Shown: in pieces, positions 20,710 to 21,368 of the stretch
Numbering within the stretch: position 1 is the stretch's first letter
Layout: each line of letters begins with the position of its first letter
From: JAENVU01 sp031362155
GTDB taxonomy: Bacteria; Actinomycetota; Acidimicrobiia; IMCC26256; JAENVU01
Direction: 5' to 3'
DNA length: 21,368 nucleotides
NCBI GenBank assembly: GCA_031362155.1
Contig: JANLRZ010000135.1
Span: 1-21,368 of the forward strand
Notes under the pieces: model-generated
The model's input: only the letters and a program-made list of their open reading frames with translations
Told to the model about the DNA's origin: nothing
Databases searched by the model: none
Position numbers and translations under genes: made by a program

Positions 20710-21368
20710 ATGGGGTACTCCGTCGCCGGCAAGAACGTCCTCGTTACCGGCGCATCTACCGGCATCGGTGCCGCGCTGGCCATCGGATTTGCCGAGGCCG
20801 GCGCCACCGTCGGTATCTGTGCCCGTCGCGAACCCGAGTTGGCCGAGGTACTCGCCCAGGTTCGCGCCCACTCCCCCGCCTCCAAGATGTGGACCGTCGA
20901 CCTCGATGATCTCGACGGCCTCGAACCGTGGGCCTTCGAAGTCAGCTTGGAGATGGGCGGGCTCGACGTGCTGGTGAACAACGCCGGCATTCCGAAGCGC
21001 AAGAACGTGCTGGCACTCGACCCCGAGATCGTCGAGTCGGTGATGCGGATCAACTACCTCTCACCCGTACGACTCACCCTCGCATTCCTTCCGGAGCTCA
21101 TCGAACGGGGCGGGCGCATCGTCAATATTTCATCGGTCGCCGCCCGTCTCGGTCCGCCGGGCGAAGCCGCCTACACCGCATCCAAGGCGGCCTTGACCGG
21201 CTTCTCGGAGTCGATGCAGGTCGATCTCGCGCTTGCCGGCCATCCGGTCCAGGTTCATCTGGTGAACCCCGGCGTCATCGACACGCGCCTCTTCCATCTG
21301 CCCGACAACGATCCGTCACTCGCGGCGATCGAGGCGTTGCCGACGAGTGCCGTGGTCGAGCCGGTCCT
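20710..21368 (+). CDS. SDR family oxidoreductase (C-terminus beyond window)
   Basis: The first 219 residues of a classical short-chain dehydrogenase. Coenzyme motif TGASTGIG (13-20), NNAG (90-93), catalytic S142, Y155 and K159 (YTASK). ARR at 38-40 after the second strand suggests NADP(H). VNPGVIDTRLF is the usual substrate-loop start. The start is firm: GGAGG (20700-20704) lies 5 nt before ATG. The gene is divergent from the SDR-LLM pair and differs in coenzyme preference, so the two SDRs are probably not redundant. Substrate unknown. Confidence 0.93.
   Translation, partial: MGYSVAGKNVLVTGASTGIGAALAIGFAEAGATVGICARREPELAEVLAQVRAHSPASKMWTVDLDDLDGLEPWAFEVSLEMGGLDVLVNNAGIPKRKNVLALDPEIVESVMRINYLSPVRLTLAFLPELIERGGRIVNISSVAARLGPPGEAAYTASKAALTGFSESMQVDLALAGHPVQVHLVNPGVIDTRLFHLPDNDPSLAAIEALPTSAVVEPV

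Noticed and set aside
1..21368. Defence system, prophage, biosynthetic cluster, CRISPR array or tRNA genes
   Set aside because: No nuclease, methyltransferase, integrase, carrier-protein or repeat-spacer pattern was recognised, and no tRNA-like cloverleaf was noticed; the gene content is metabolic.

Overview
The window is GC-rich, densely packed bacterial DNA with 21 protein-coding genes, short intergenic gaps, GTG/TTG starts and several 1-20 bp gene overlaps. The gene content (fused acyl-CoA dehydrogenase, cytochrome P450, small 3Fe-4S ferredoxin, F420-type LLM oxidoreductase, DUF2889 protein, FAS1-like hot-dog dehydratase, Ser/Thr-rich lipoproteins) suggests a high-GC actinobacterium, perhaps of the class Acidimicrobiia. 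That placement is an inference from gene style. No rRNA or tRNA gene, insertion sequence, integrase, phage gene or CRISPR array was recognised.

Layout. 1-1778 (-): fused acyl-CoA dehydrogenase, cut by the left edge. 1866-3590 (+): D-aminoacylase-type amidohydrolase, whose end overlaps a minus-strand unit (5778 to 3571) of lipoprotein, ferredoxin and patatin-like lipase. 5876-7129 (+): second amidohydrolase, of the ACMSD-like superfamily. 10913 to 7138 (-): tightly coupled unit of HisN-like phosphatase, FGGY sugar kinase, P450 and DoxX-like membrane protein. 10996-11532 (+): second lipoprotein. 12793-11615 (-): thiolase, preceded by a 143-bp gap with a striking two-tier inverted repeat. 15120 to 12937 (-): a metallo-beta-lactamase/Rieske fusion protein and a PHP-domain phosphoesterase. 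15221-17265 (+): acyl-CoA synthetase and FAS1-like dehydratase. 18188-17298 (-): alpha/beta hydrolase. 18235-19041 (+): DUF2889 protein. 20629 to 19038 (-): SDR oxidoreductase and LLM oxidoreductase, overlapping by 4 bp. 20710-21368 (+): second SDR, cut by the right edge.

How the genes fit together. Acyl-CoA ligase, acyl-CoA dehydrogenase, FAS1-like hydratase, SDR dehydrogenases and thiolase supply the step types of a beta-oxidation-like route. P450, ferredoxin, LLM oxidoreductase, alpha/beta hydrolase and amidohydrolases are typical of activating or trimming unusual hydrophobic substrates such as terpenoids, steroids or xenobiotics. The substrate cannot be read from sequence. The genes lie in many short alternating units, so this looks like a catabolic neighbourhood and not one operon.

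The most distinctive items are: the MBL-Rieske protein, which resembles CMP-Neu5Ac hydroxylase with its domains in reversed order and is paired with a PHP enzyme; the kinase/phosphatase/P450/DoxX unit; a possible ATC start codon for the phosphatase; a recurring -10-like hexamer 6-7 nt before start codons that lack a Shine-Dalgarno sequence, suggesting leaderless mRNAs; and the 64-bp inverted repeat upstream of the thiolase.
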